A stretch of 64,000 nucleotides of DNA from an uncultured Lachnospiraceae bacterium (lineage in GTDB: Bacteria > Bacillota > Clostridia > Lachnospirales > Lachnospiraceae), in assembly GCA_947174015.1 (NCBI GenBank), contig CAMWHJ010000001.1:57168-121167 (forward strand). The letters are read 5' to 3'. The position numbers were made by a program, and so were the translations under genes. Positions 7,740 to 16,308 of this stretch are shown one piece after another. The notes under the pieces are model-generated. The model searched no databases, was not told where the DNA came from, and saw nothing but the letters and a program-made list of their open reading frames with translations. The first letter of the stretch is position 1, and each line of letters starts with the position of its first letter.

Positions 7740-8753
7740 ATGGAAACACTAAAAACAGGGGGGAATTTTTTTCAAGATGAAATTCTTGGTATGCAATGGC
7801 TCAACCGCTTAATCGGCAGTCTGCTTGATACCTGCGGTTTAGACACTACTGGTAAAATAGGAGGAAGCGTCCAGTTTTTTCTTTACGATACAATTAAAAT
7901 CATGGTGCTTTTAGGCGTTTTGATTTTGTTGATTTCGTATATTCAAAGTTATTTTCCGCCGGAAAGAACAAAGAAAATTCTTGGAAGATTTCATGGTATC
8001 GGAGCAAACATTATAGCGGCTCTGCTTGGTACGGTAACGCCGTTCTGTTCCTGTTCATCAATCCCGTTGTTTATCGGTTTTACAAGTGCCGGATTACCAT
8101 TGGGTGTAACATTTTCCTTTTTGATTTCTTCCCCTATGGTTGACCTCGGCTCTCTTGTATTATTAATGAGCATATTCGGGTGGAAAGTTGCAGTAACCTA
8201 TGTTGTTCTTGGGCTTGTTATTGCTGTTGTCGGCGGTACAATGATTGAAAAACTGAAACTTGATAATTATGTGGAGGAATTTATACGCAACGGAAGTTCT
8301 ATTGATGTGGATCAAGAGAAGCTGCATTTTAAAGAGCGCATGAAATACGCATGGGAACAGGTTGTATCTACTGCAAAAAAAGTTGCTCCATACGTTTTAG
8401 CAGGTGTCGCTATCGGCGCATTTATCCATAACTGGATACCCGAAGATTTTATTGTGTGTGTTCTTGGAACGGGCAACCCGTTAGGTGTTATCATTGCTAC
8501 GATTGCGGGCATTCCTATGTATGCGGATATTTTCGGCACAATCCCGATTGCCGAAGCACTTTTAGCAAAAGGCGCACAACTTGGGGTTGTCTTGTCCTTT
8601 ATGATGGGCGTAACTACTTTGTCTTTGCCGTCTATGATTATGCTGCGTAAAGCCGTTAAGCCCCGACTTCTTGGTATTTTTATAGCAATCTGCACTATTG
8701 GCATTATTCTTGTTGGTTATTTCTTCAATGCAATTCAGTTTTTGCTTGTATGA
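7740..8753 (+). CDS. arsP: ArsP/DUF318-type permease
   Basis: 337 residues with eight to nine membrane segments. The hallmark motif TPFCSCSSIPLFIGF (about residues 100-114) and the matching second-half SLPSMIMLRKAV identify the UPF0718/ArsP_1 permease family, whose characterised members export trivalent organoarsenicals, probably through the paired cysteines. Start ATG at 7740 has GGAGG about 7 bases upstream. It follows an ArsR gene and precedes a thioredoxin-like gene, an arrangement that supports a metal(loid) efflux role. Its actual substrate (methyl arsenite, another thiophilic compound or something else) cannot be read from sequence. Confidence 0.85.
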   Translation: METLKTGGNFFQDEILGMQWLNRLIGSLLDTCGLDTTGKIGGSVQFFLYDTIKIMVLLGVLILLISYIQSYFPPERTKKILGRFHGIGANIIAALLGTVTPFCSCSSIPLFIGFTSAGLPLGVTFSFLISSPMVDLGSLVLLMSIFGWKVAVTYVVLGLVIAVVGGTMIEKLKLDNYVEEFIRNGSSIDVDQEKLHFKERMKYAWEQVVSTAKKVAPYVLAGVAIGAFIHNWIPEDFIVCVLGTGNPLGVIIATIAGIPMYADIFGTIPIAEALLAKGAQLGVVLSFMMGVTTLSLPSMIMLRKAVKPRLLGIFIAICTIGIILVGYFFNAIQFLLV

Positions 8754-8804
8754 GTTGTTTGGAAGTAACAAAAATAAATCAAATGAACATGAAGGTATTT
8801 TATT

Positions 8805-9176
8805 ATGGCACTATTCGGAAAGAAAAAAGAAGAAGAAAAGAAAGCTCCTGCTTGCACCTGCAACTCCGGCTGTCCCACGTCCGAAGCAACAGAGATTACA
8901 AGCGATTGCTGTCCTGATGCGGGAAATGGTATTTGCTGTATTAAAGTCTTAGGCTCTGGGTGTGCTTCCTGTCACGCACAATTTGAAAATGCAAAGGAAG
9001 CTGTTAAGAATATGGGGCTTTCGGTGGAAGTAGAGTATGTAACTGATTTACAGAAAATCATGGAATATGGCGTTATGAGTATGCCCGCCCTTGTTGTCAA
9101 TGAAAAAGTAGCAGCTATGGGAAAAGTATTGAAGCCCGCAGATGTTGAGAAACTATTGCATAAATTAGGTTTTTAA
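8805..9176 (+). CDS. Thioredoxin_3-type redox protein with Cys-rich N-terminus
   Basis: 123 residues. An N-terminal extension rich in Lys and Cys (ACTCNSGCPTSE, then DCCPDAGNGICC) precedes a small thioredoxin-fold domain with the active site GCASCHAQFENAKEA and the cis-Pro loop MSMPALVVNEKV. This is the redox-active disulfide protein 2 class often linked to ArsP-like permeases. The extra cysteine pairs in the extension could bind a thiophilic ion and hand it to the transporter or regulator; that is inference. The gene lies 51 bases after the permease. Confidence 0.85.
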   Translation: MALFGKKKEEEKKAPACTCNSGCPTSEATEITSDCCPDAGNGICCIKVLGSGCASCHAQFENAKEAVKNMGLSVEVEYVTDLQKIMEYGVMSMPALVVNEKVAAMGKVLKPADVEKLLHKLGF

Positions 9177-9186
9177 ACAAATTTAA

Positions 9187-9209
9187 TGTCAAGGACTTTT
9201 TTATCATTT
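9187..9209 (+). repeat. 23-bp direct repeat, right copy
   Basis: Identical to 7257-7279. It follows the thioredoxin stop by 10 bases and precedes the riboswitch-controlled antiporter, so the pair brackets the arsenic-type cassette precisely. Confidence 0.85.
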
Positions 9210-9232
9210 GTAGAATTTATCCCTTACAAGCA

Positions 9233-9261
9233 TTGACATTTTTTGCTTTTTTTGTTAAAGT
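9233..9261 (+). promoter_or_regulatory. Promoter of the riboswitch / antiporter transcript
   Basis: TTGACA at 9233-9238 and TAAAGT at 9256-9261 are 17 bp apart. Transcription would begin just before or at the riboswitch aptamer. Confidence 0.6.
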
Positions 9262-9264
9262 GCA

Positions 9265-9331
9265 GGAGAGGGAATGAAGTTCTCCCTTGGGAAACCTAAA
9301 CCGCTTTTATTAAGCTGATGACTTCTGTGAT
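9265..9331 (+). promoter_or_regulatory. Fluoride riboswitch (crcB motif)
   Basis: The leader matches the crcB aptamer in order: P1 with the loop GGGAATGAAGTTCTCCC (9270-9286), a short insert, the conserved AAACCGC (9298-9304), a loop, then GCTGATGACTTCTGTGA (9314-9330). The AAGT of the first loop is complementary to ACTT of the last segment, giving the expected pseudoknot. Family knowledge: this RNA binds fluoride and switches on fluoride-relief genes. It ends about 55 bases before the antiporter start. Confidence 0.88.
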
Positions 9332-9385
9332 TATAACTATCGCAGAAAGACATTGGCTTTTTTATGTTCAAAAGGAGGATTATTT

Positions 9386-10588
9386 ATGTTGACATCACTT
9401 GCACTAATTTTTCTTGTCGGTCTTGCTATGGCTTCCATTTGCCAAAAAATAAAACTACCCCGTATTATTGGTATGTTGGTTACGGGAATTGTTTTAGGGC
9501 AGTATGCACTTAATCTTTTAGACGCTTCCATTTTGGGTATATCTGCTGATTTGCGGCAAATGGCTTTAGTGATTATTTTAATCAAAGCGGGATTGTCCTT
9601 AAATATCAGCGACTTAAAAAAAGTAGGGCGTCCGGCGGTCTTAATGTCCTTTTTACCCGCAGTTTTTGAGATACTGGCATTTATCCTGTTTGCGCCGTCT
9701 GTTCTTGGAATAACACTGATTGATGCCGCTATCATGGGTGCGGTTCTCGGTGCAGTATCTCCGGCAGTTGTTGTGCCCAGAATGGTACAGTTTATAGAAA
9801 CAAAATACGGAACGAAAAAAGGTATTCCCCAGCTTATTTTAGCCGGAGCGTCCTTAGATGATGTTTTTGTCATTGTACTGTTTTCAACTTTTATCGGAAT
9901 GGCACAAGGAAATTCAGTAAACATTGTGGAGTTTATCAACATTCCCATTTCGATTGTTTTAGGTATATTTATTGGGGCTGTTGTGGGGCTTTTTCTTTCT
10001 GCTTTTTTTGAAACAAAATATGCACATAGGCATTATATACGCAATAGCATGAAAGTTATTATTGTCTTGGGAACGGCTTTTTTGCTGATTGCTTTGGAAG
10101 AATGGCTAAAAAATGTTATTCCCGTTTCGGGACTTCTTGCAGTTATGAGTATGGCTTGTATGTTACAGGTAAGAAGTGTTGCTTCCGTTTCGGAGCGCCT
10201 TTCTGAAAAATTTGGCAAGCTGTGGATTGCCGCTGAGATTATTTTGTTTGTGCTTGTGGGAGCGGCGGTTGACATTCGTTATACTTTGGAAGCCGGACTT
10301 GGTGCTGTTCTTTTGATTATTGTTGCGCTTATATTCCGTTCTGTTGGTGTTTATTTGTGCCTAATCGGTACAAAACTCAATTTAAAAGAAAAGATATTCT
10401 GCGTCATTGCCTATCTGCCAAAAGCTACGGTTCAAGCTGCTATTGGTTCTGTTCCATTATCTTTAGGTCTGCCTTGCGGAAATATCGTGTTGTCGGTAGC
10501 CGTATTGTCAATCATAATTACTGCTCCGTTAGGCGCATTTGGCATGGATATGACATATCAGCATTTATTGGAGAAAGAAAAAAATTGA
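9386..10588 (+). CDS. CPA-type cation:proton antiporter under fluoride riboswitch control
   Basis: 400 residues with about 12 membrane segments. It begins MLTSLALIFLVGLA at 9386 with AGGAGG 7 bases upstream; the frame from 9353 lies inside the leader. Motifs of the Kef/NhaP-like exchanger fold are visible: KLPRIIGMLVTGIVLGQ, the discontinuous-helix region GAVLGAVSPAVVVPRM, and ASLDDVFVIVLFSTF with the acidic pair DD expected at the ion site. A terminal helix reads LPKATVQAAIGSVPLSLG. No C-terminal TrkA-N or other regulatory domain is present. Sodium:proton antiporters are among the known gene classes behind fluoride riboswitches, so it probably supports ion homeostasis or fluoride tolerance. 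Confidence 0.9.
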   Translation: MLTSLALIFLVGLAMASICQKIKLPRIIGMLVTGIVLGQYALNLLDASILGISADLRQMALVIILIKAGLSLNISDLKKVGRPAVLMSFLPAVFEILAFILFAPSVLGITLIDAAIMGAVLGAVSPAVVVPRMVQFIETKYGTKKGIPQLILAGASLDDVFVIVLFSTFIGMAQGNSVNIVEFINIPISIVLGIFIGAVVGLFLSAFFETKYAHRHYIRNSMKVIIVLGTAFLLIALEEWLKNVIPVSGLLAVMSMACMLQVRSVASVSERLSEKFGKLWIAAEIILFVLVGAAVDIRYTLEAGLGAVLLIIVALIFRSVGVYLCLIGTKLNLKEKIFCVIAYLPKATVQAAIGSVPLSLGLPCGNIVLSVAVLSIIITAPLGAFGMDMTYQHLLEKEKN

Positions 10589-10697
10589 GCCGGACAGTAA
10601 AAACCCGACTTATCTGAAAACAGTGTTAGGCATTGGTTACAAGTTCAGTGCTGAGCTTCGGCTTGATTTGCTTCAGAATCGGATACTCCTTTGGTAA
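10587..10697 (+). pseudogene. Response-regulator C-terminal scar
   Basis: Starting inside the antiporter stop, the plus strand encodes EPDSKNPTYLKTVLGIGYKF and ends in a stop at 10697. This is the characteristic last wing of an OmpR-family DNA-binding domain. Nothing else of the gene remains, so the antiporter segment was joined to a broken regulator gene. Confidence 0.75.
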
Positions 10698-10741
10698 AGA
10701 TAATAACAAGACACAAAAATAGGCGCCCTGCTCCGCTAAAG

Positions 10742-10990
10742 TCATTCATAGGTGGTCGCCGTATAATCAACACACTCCCAAATTGCCGGATGAAAGGCAA
10801 GCTCTGTCTGGGCAATCTTTGTACCAATGGGTACCATGGGGTGCCACAGACAGGGTAACTCTTTTCCTCATCCGTCAAAGAATCCAACAGAACCTCCCTG
10901 CGTGGAAGATGCTCAAACATCTCCTCGTACATTGCCTTGGACTTGCGTTCTCTTTTATGAGTCGCAACATCTATGATTTCAGGTTCAGAA
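10742..10990 (-). pseudogene. IS66-family transposase (TnpC) fragment, frameshifted
   Basis: The minus strand encodes THKRERKSKAMYEEMFEHLP then SLTDEEKSYPVCGTP, the basic segment and first half of the zinc-binding domain of IS66 TnpC. After a frame change it continues as TELAFHPAIWECVDYTATTY and then hits a stop. Both the catalytic domain and the N-terminus are missing. The scar abuts the 3' end of the esterase gene, whose last codons overlap it. Confidence 0.75.
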
Positions 10991-12001
10991 TAGTATGGAT
11001 GAGTTATCACAATAGTTTTCAAGAACACAGGGATCTTTATGAAGCAGATCATTTTTTCGATTAATCCATTGGGTGGAAGCATCCATAGCGATACGGCATG
11101 CTTCCGTCTGGTCGAGAGCATTCAACATGACAAAATCGTGAATTGTGCCTTGAATTTGCATTGCAGTCACGTCCACACCTGCACAACGAAGTTTTTCCCC
11201 GAAGTATTCTCCTTCACTGCGCAAAACATCTGCCTGACCGTTGATAATCATTGTATCGGGAAGATGGCGGAGACATTCTGTGCTGGCACATAAAGGGGAA
11301 GCCGTGATTTGCCTGCGATCTGATATGCAGGGTGCATATTGTTGCCAAAACCATTGCATTCCGGTGCGATACAGATAATAATTGGTTGCAAACTGACAGT
11401 AGGAAGGTGTATTAAAGCATGCATTAGTTACGGGATAATATAAAAGAAGTTTTTGTATTTTTGGTCCGCAACGCATTACCGTCATGAGCGACATTGCAAT
11501 TGCCATATTTCCGCCAACGCTGTCTCCTGCAACGGTTAATGTTCTCCAGTCAACGTCAGGATAACAGTTGCCCAATAATTTAGAGAGAGAAGAAAGGATG
11601 CAAAAGCACTGTTCAATGGCTGTGGGATATTTAGCTTCTGGCGCACGGGAATATTCCGGGAAAATAATTAGTGAATTAGTTCGGGCTGCAAGTTCTCTGA
11701 CAAGTTTTTCATGAGTATGGAAGCTGCCAAATACCCAGCCTGCACCATGAATGTAGAAAATTACATTTCGGATGGTTTCTGCTGTTTGAGGCTCAACAAA
11801 ATAAACAGGAATAGTCCCCCATTCGTCTGTGTCAATCTGACGGACACAGATATTTGCAGGATATTTGTAAACAGGAGTACTTTGGGCATCTTCCAGTTTT
11901 TGACGTCCTTCTTCAGGTGGTATCTGAAAAATCAATGGAGGTATCGAGTTTTGATTACATACCTTTTCAGCAGCCGGCTCCAATATAACACATCGTTTCA
12001 T
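10985..12001 (-). CDS. HSL/GDSVGG-type alpha/beta hydrolase (esterase)
   Basis: 338 residues, start MKRCVILEPAAEK at 12001 (GGAG 6 bases upstream). The oxyanion-hole motif reads FYIHGAGWVFGS, close to the HGGG of the hormone-sensitive-lipase family. The nucleophile elbow is VAGDSVGGNMA, the catalytic acid is in NGQADVLRSEGE and the histidine in GTIHDFVMLN. There is no signal peptide, so it is cytoplasmic and probably cleaves small acyl esters. The C-terminal 20 residues (KDPCVLENYCDNSSILF) are unlike the family and run into an IS66 scar, so the natural end may have been replaced. Confidence 0.88.
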   Translation of the reverse strand: MKRCVILEPAAEKVCNQNSIPPLIFQIPPEEGRQKLEDAQSTPVYKYPANICVRQIDTDEWGTIPVYFVEPQTAETIRNVIFYIHGAGWVFGSFHTHEKLVRELAARTNSLIIFPEYSRAPEAKYPTAIEQCFCILSSLSKLLGNCYPDVDWRTLTVAGDSVGGNMAIAMSLMTVMRCGPKIQKLLLYYPVTNACFNTPSYCQFATNYYLYRTGMQWFWQQYAPCISDRRQITASPLCASTECLRHLPDTMIINGQADVLRSEGEYFGEKLRCAGVDVTAMQIQGTIHDFVMLNALDQTEACRIAMDASTQWINRKNDLLHKDPCVLENYCDNSSILF

Positions 12002-12072
12002 AAACACTCCATTTCTGCAAAGAGAATTGTATTTTTCTTTGCAATTGATTTTGCTTAATTGCTCTTATTAAG

Positions 12073-12387
12073 TTATGCGGTAAAGGCATGAGAAGTTACA
12101 AATGGAAAGATACTGTGGAATAAATCATACTGTAATGACTGATTTAGACAGAAAGCGCTAAACTGAGTATACATACTAATCCTTTCTCCAGAAAGCAGTT
12201 CATTTACGGTAATTCCCAAAATGTCACACAAATTCAACATAATAGATGCATCAGGACAACTTTTCCCCGTTTCCCATTTTGACACTGCTCTATTGGTAAT
12301 GTTTAATTTTTCGGCTAACTGTATTTGAGTAAGCCCCTTGTCTTTTCGACAAGTTGAAATAAATTTTCCTATTGCTTCTTGATTCAT
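12073..12387 (-). CDS. XRE-family regulator, probably C-terminally truncated
   Basis: 104 residues from MNQEAIGKFISTCRKDKGLT; GGAGG about 8 bases upstream fixes the start at 12387. Residues 7-60 form a full helix-turn-helix (QLAEKLNITNRAVSKWETGKSCPDASIM, then ILGITVNELLSGE). Clostridial relatives with this domain usually continue into a longer membrane or sensory region. Here the last 35 residues (FSAFCLNQSLQYDLFHSIF) look unrelated, so the gene may have been cut or shifted after ERI. Its target is unknown. Confidence 0.75.
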   Translation of the reverse strand: MNQEAIGKFISTCRKDKGLTQIQLAEKLNITNRAVSKWETGKSCPDASIMLNLCDILGITVNELLSGERISMYTQFSAFCLNQSLQYDLFHSIFPFVTSHAFTA

Positions 12388-12520
12388 TTTCCCCTCCTTC
12401 CTTGCAACCAGTATAACATCACAAAAAATATCATGGAACGAACCAGCGGTTGATTTTCGCCAGTTCAACTATCAGTTGACCGCAAAATACCGTTCTTCCA
12501 GCTAGGCAAATCGGAATTGT

Positions 12521-12913
12521 TCAATCTAACTTTAAGGCATCATTCAAATCCCAACTGTACAAAATATGACATTTCAAACATTCATACACATAATCCTCAG
12601 ATATTGAAGTTTTACCGAGAATTTCTCCACATTCAGGACATCTAATACACCATTCAATGTCCCAGCCATCAAGTTTTCTCCATTCGAATTCATCTTTGAA
12701 ATCGTTATAACATTCTTCACAAATGCAACAGGATAAGTCGGTAGGAACAAACCACCACTGATGTATATTATCCTGCACTGGTTCTAAGCAAAATTCACAA
12801 CGTTTCAAATGAGGGGCATGTTTACAAATTTCTCCACCATCAGTCGGATTGATATTTGCTTTTTTCAAATATTCAACATCATTCAATAAACGCCAATCAT
12901 CTTTTTCAACCAC
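12521..12913 (-). CDS. Zinc-ribbon-like protein, function unknown
   Basis: 130 residues, GTG start at 12913 with GGAGG 8 bases upstream. Cysteines come in zinc-ribbon pairs: CEFC, CCICEEC, CIRCPECG and CLKC. Trp-rich segments lie between them (NIHQWWFVPTDL, EFEWRKLDGWDIEWC). The N-terminus MVEKDDWRLLNDVEYLKK is acidic and helical. It probably binds two or three zinc ions. I recognise the overall look from Lachnospiraceae accessory regions, but no function is known to me. Confidence 0.65.
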   Translation of the reverse strand: MVEKDDWRLLNDVEYLKKANINPTDGGEICKHAPHLKRCEFCLEPVQDNIHQWWFVPTDLSCCICEECYNDFKDEFEWRKLDGWDIEWCIRCPECGEILGKTSISEDYVYECLKCHILYSWDLNDALKLD

Positions 12914-12960
12914 AGTAGCACCCCTCCAAATACCGATTTTCCAGTTTGATAAACCGAAAT

Positions 12961-13743
12961 TTATATTGTTCGTATATCATCAATTTTTCTGGCTCTTTGA
13001 TATGCTAAATCTAAAAACTGTTGAATTGACAATTTTTCATAATCCCAATTCATTGGCTCTAATGTTGTAGCACCTTTATATCCAGTTAGTGATATTTTTC
13101 TCATAACTGCCAGCCAATCTATATTTCCATCAAATGGCAACTGATGTTGATTATGTTTTCCACCATTGTCATGTAAATGTAGTGCCATCAAACGATTTCC
13201 ATATAATTTCAGCAAATCATCGTTCGGCGCATAATTTATATGATGACAACTATCATAGCAATAGCCAACATTTTTGGAATGAAATGAACCTAATACTAAA
13301 GCCAAGTTTTGAATATTGGATAAATTTTCAAAAGCAATTTGTACATCATATTTTTCTGCTTCTTTGATAATAATTCCTAATCTTTTCAGCCCTAAATTAT
13401 TTATAGGATGCTTATCATTAGGTAAATGTATAACCATTGTTGGGATACTAAATTTAAAACAATCATTTACACATTGCAAATAATTTTGGAATACACTTTG
13501 TCCATCCAAATTATCTAATGATAAAAAATTTTGTTCATGAACTGGTGTATGAATATTTTCTATATATAATCCAGCATTTCTAGCAAATTGAACATCCTTT
13601 TGATAACCAATCCCTCTACCGAATTTGTCGCTCCACCAAAGCATTACACAATCAAAACCTGCATTTTTAATCAATCTGTATCTTTCCTCAAAAGATACAT
13701 CATATCCCAAACCATACCCAAAGCAATCATATATTCCTATCAT
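12961..13743 (-). CDS. Xylose-isomerase-like TIM-barrel protein (sugar phosphate isomerase/epimerase)
   Basis: 260 residues, start MIGIYDCFGYG with CGGAGGT upstream. It has the AP-endonuclease-2 / xylose-isomerase-like barrel pattern: VMLWWSDKFGRG near strand 2, YIENIHTPVHEQ, MVIHLPNDKHP, VQIAFENLSN (the metal-binding Glu), VGYCYDSCHH (Asp and His ligands), ALHLHDNGGKHNQHQLPFDGNIDW and ATTLEPMNWDYEK. These residues form the usual divalent metal site. Family members interconvert sugars or inositols. The substrate is not evident and the neighbours do not define a pathway. Confidence 0.85.
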   Translation of the reverse strand: MIGIYDCFGYGLGYDVSFEERYRLIKNAGFDCVMLWWSDKFGRGIGYQKDVQFARNAGLYIENIHTPVHEQNFLSLDNLDGQSVFQNYLQCVNDCFKFSIPTMVIHLPNDKHPINNLGLKRLGIIIKEAEKYDVQIAFENLSNIQNLALVLGSFHSKNVGYCYDSCHHINYAPNDDLLKLYGNRLMALHLHDNGGKHNQHQLPFDGNIDWLAVMRKISLTGYKGATTLEPMNWDYEKLSIQQFLDLAYQRARKIDDIRTI

Positions 13744-13785
13744 GTCAACACCTCCGAAAATTCTTAGTTGTCGAGTTATTTTCCT

Positions 13786-14259
13786 TTACAATTCTTTCAT
13801 CATGCACAATGATTCTGGCATTGAAACATAAGGACCATAATTTTCCATTTTATTAAATCCTACTTTTCGATATACATGACACGATTCTTGTAGCAATTCT
13901 CCAGTTTCAAGAATCAATTTCCTATATCCTAGTTCTTTCGCCCACTCGATTAATTCAAGAACCAGCTTGGTTCCTATTCCTTTTCCTTGGAATTCATCTC
14001 TGACAAATACTCTTTTCAACTCGGTTGCATTGTCGATATCACCGTACTGATATTCTCTAATTGCTCCAGCACCAGCGGCTTTTCCATCAATATACACAAC
14101 TACAACCTCTTTTATCTCATCAAGCTGATTATACTGTTTATATTTATCTCTCTTAATAACTCTTCCTACTCGCCTATCTAAATCCATATCTAATAACTGA
14201 CAGTTCTCGATAAAGTCTTCATTTGTCCCAGAACATCTAATAAATTCAATATCAGCCAT
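13786..14259 (-). CDS. GNAT-family N-acetyltransferase
   Basis: 157 residues from [16 protein letters not shown] at 14259; AGGAGGT about 8 bases upstream supports this start over 14322. The acetyl-CoA binding loop is [20 protein letters not shown] (motif A), preceded by the strand [12 protein letters not shown] and followed by [26 protein letters not shown]. Such single-domain enzymes acetylate amines of small molecules or proteins. The acceptor is not predictable. It lies directly upstream of the sugar-isomerase-like gene on the same strand. Confidence 0.88.
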   Translation of the reverse strand: MADIEFIRCSGTNEDFIENCQLLDMDLDRRVGRVIKRDKYKQYNQLDEIKEVVVVYIDGKAAGAGAIREYQYGDIDNATELKRVFVRDEFQGKGIGTKLVLELIEWAKELGYRKLILETGELLQESCHVYRKVGFNKMENYGPYVSMPESLCMMKEL

Positions 14260-14510
14260 ATATAAACACCTCCTAAGTGAATAAAATTGGAATTTACCAA
14301 ATCGACAAATTCCGGTTTGCATTTCTAATAGGATACCACAATCACACTTATATTTCTATCACATTTTCATTAATTTTTCCCTCACTCCGTTTTGCTCTGC
14401 CCTGTTGCCGGTTATACTATCGGCTCTTATTTTGAAATTTCCTTATAGAATTCTTTACACACTTTAATACAAAATTAGTAGACATTACCATCTTGCCCCG
14501 TAACATCTAC

Positions 14511-14900
14511 TCACTTTGCTCTTTCGTTAAATTTATAACCCACTCCCCATACAGTAATGATATATCTAGGGTGTGCCGGATCAGGCTCTATCTTTCTTCT
14601 GATTTTGTTGATGTATGCTGTCATGTTCCGTTCATCATAAACATATTCATTGTTCCAGACAGCATCATATATTTGCTCTTTACTGAAAACACGTCCACTG
14701 TTCTGTGCCAACAGCATAAGAATTTCAAATTCTTTTCCTGTAAGTACAATTTCCTTTCCATTACGAAACACCTGATAATTTTCAGGTATAAGTTGTAAAC
14801 CATCCAAAGAAAGTGACGTGTCTTCCTCTAAATCTATAGGCAATTGGTATCCATATTCATTCATTAAATGCTGAAGCTTAGATAAAAACCTCATCAACAT
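14511..14900 (-). pseudogene. Response regulator lacking its receiver domain
   Basis: About 125 residues comprising the linker (SKLQHLMNEYGYQ) and a complete OmpR-type winged helix (LTGKEFEILMLLAQNSGRVF, then WNNEYVYDERNMTAYINKIR, ending WGVGYKF). The receiver with its phospho-acceptor Asp is missing, and no kinase gene follows. It is probably the 3' part of a deleted two-component system. A short product from a downstream ATG cannot be excluded, in which case it would be a constitutive DNA-binding fragment. Confidence 0.75.
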
Positions 14901-14991
14901 TTTTCATCTGAATAAGCATTATGTCATTGATTTACACCGCCCCTTGTCATTTAAAGTGTTCTCCCAAACTAACATTCCTGTCGCATATCTT

Positions 14992-16308
14992 TTACCTTTT
15001 AATGTCCCAATTCCCGTCTATTTCTAAAAAATCTTTTGCTATCTCTTTAGAAAACAACAACCCATTGTCGCTATTTGTAAGAATAATTACATATTTATTC
15101 TGCAAAGGATATAGCACAAAAAGACTCTGAAATCCGGGATTAATGCCAGAGTGCCAATAAGTTTCTCCTTTGCTTTCAGATTCTATGGCAATACCCAACC
15201 CCCAACTATTAACAGCATCAATGTTCACAGCAGCAGAAAACATTTCTTTTACAGTTCCATCACTACTATAATATTCTTCTATTAGTTCCTGACAAAATAT
15301 AGACATATCTTCACTTGTAGATTTTAGGGTATATGCACAGTTTGGTGCTTTTGCTACTATATCATTTGTAACTGGTATGCTAACAGGCATTGCAAATCCT
15401 AAACCCAAAATGAGAATTGCTTCTATTGGTATAATAGCATAAAAAATTTTAGTGCTTTTTCGGGTAAGGAATAAAGATACTCCCATAAATACAAAACATA
15501 TTCCAAAAGCAAACACTACTTTTGATAACAAAACAAACAGAAAAAATGTGTTCACAATACCAGCTATAATAAAACAAACAATCAGGCTGATTTTATAGGA
15601 GAAAAATTGGAATCTTGTTATCTTCCTCATAACGAAAACAGCCAATAGAAGGACAATAAACACTATAATAAAAACAGTGAATATATATATTACAACCGAA
15701 GATAAATTCATATAAGGCGTAACTGTTCTGATATGCTCAAAAGTGCTGTTTTTCATCCCCAAAGGTTCAAAAACATAATATTTCGCTGCCTGTTCCATCG
15801 TCATACCACTGACACTTTCAATTACATTTTGCAGGTAAATATATCCCACTCCGGAATAACAAAATTTCTCACCGGGATTTGAATATATTTTCTTGTCAAT
15901 GCCTAATTCAAAAGAAGCAGAAAAGCCCGACGTATGACATAATAATTGTTTTAAAGTTATATCATATAATCTTTCATCATTGGTAAGCAGATCAGAATCT
16001 AAAAAAGATGCGATTTTATCTTCAAGATTAAGTTTTCCCTCATCAACTAACTTTAAAGCGATATAAGCACTGAGCACCTTACCATTGGAAGCAAGTTCAA
16101 ATACAGACTTTTCATTTATTCCATCACCATAATTCTGAAACATAATTTTATCATTTTCATAGTAAGCAATAGAATATCCATTTATATCATAACTACCTGC
16201 CATCAGGTCAGTTTCCTGTGTGCTGTGAACTGTAATCCCCATCAATAATCCAGATAAAATTATTATAAATGCTAACACTATTTTTTCATAAGTTACCTCT
16301 TTCATCAT
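14992..16308 (-). CDS. Membrane-anchored serine beta-lactamase-like hydrolase
   Basis: 438 residues. An N-terminal hydrophobic segment (8-28) leads into a class C beta-lactamase/DD-peptidase domain with the SxxK nucleophile at Ser74 (SNGK), the second-motif region CYSGVGYIYLQNV where a Tyr-x-Asn is expected (here Tyr-Ser-Gly), and YWHSGINPGF as the third motif (HxG). Unusually, four membrane segments (about 205-315) interrupt the domain between the second and third motifs. The gene overlaps the end of a TetR-family gene by 23 bases, so both are on one transcript controlled by twin TetR operators. A peptide- or ester-cleaving role at the outer face is likely. Confidence 0.8.
   Translation of the reverse strand: MMKEVTYEKIVLAFIIILSGLLMGITVHSTQETDLMAGSYDINGYSIAYYENDKIMFQNYGDGINEKSVFELASNGKVLSAYIALKLVDEGKLNLEDKIASFLDSDLLTNDERLYDITLKQLLCHTSGFSASFELGIDKKIYSNPGEKFCYSGVGYIYLQNVIESVSGMTMEQAAKYYVFEPLGMKNSTFEHIRTVTPYMNLSSVVIYIFTVFIIVFIVLLLAVFVMRKITRFQFFSYKISLIVCFIIAGIVNTFFLFVLLSKVVFAFGICFVFMGVSLFLTRKSTKIFYAIIPIEAILILGLGFAMPVSIPVTNDIVAKAPNCAYTLKSTSEDMSIFCQELIEEYYSSDGTVKEMFSAAVNIDAVNSWGLGIAIESESKGETYWHSGINPGFQSLFVLYPLQNKYVIILTNSDNGLLFSKEIAKDFLEIDGNWDIKR

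Noticed and set aside
10645..11121. Single minus-strand gene of 158 residues
   Set aside because: Its ends are unrelated sequence. The middle is an IS66 transposase fragment that continues in another frame, so it was annotated as a frameshifted pseudogene instead.
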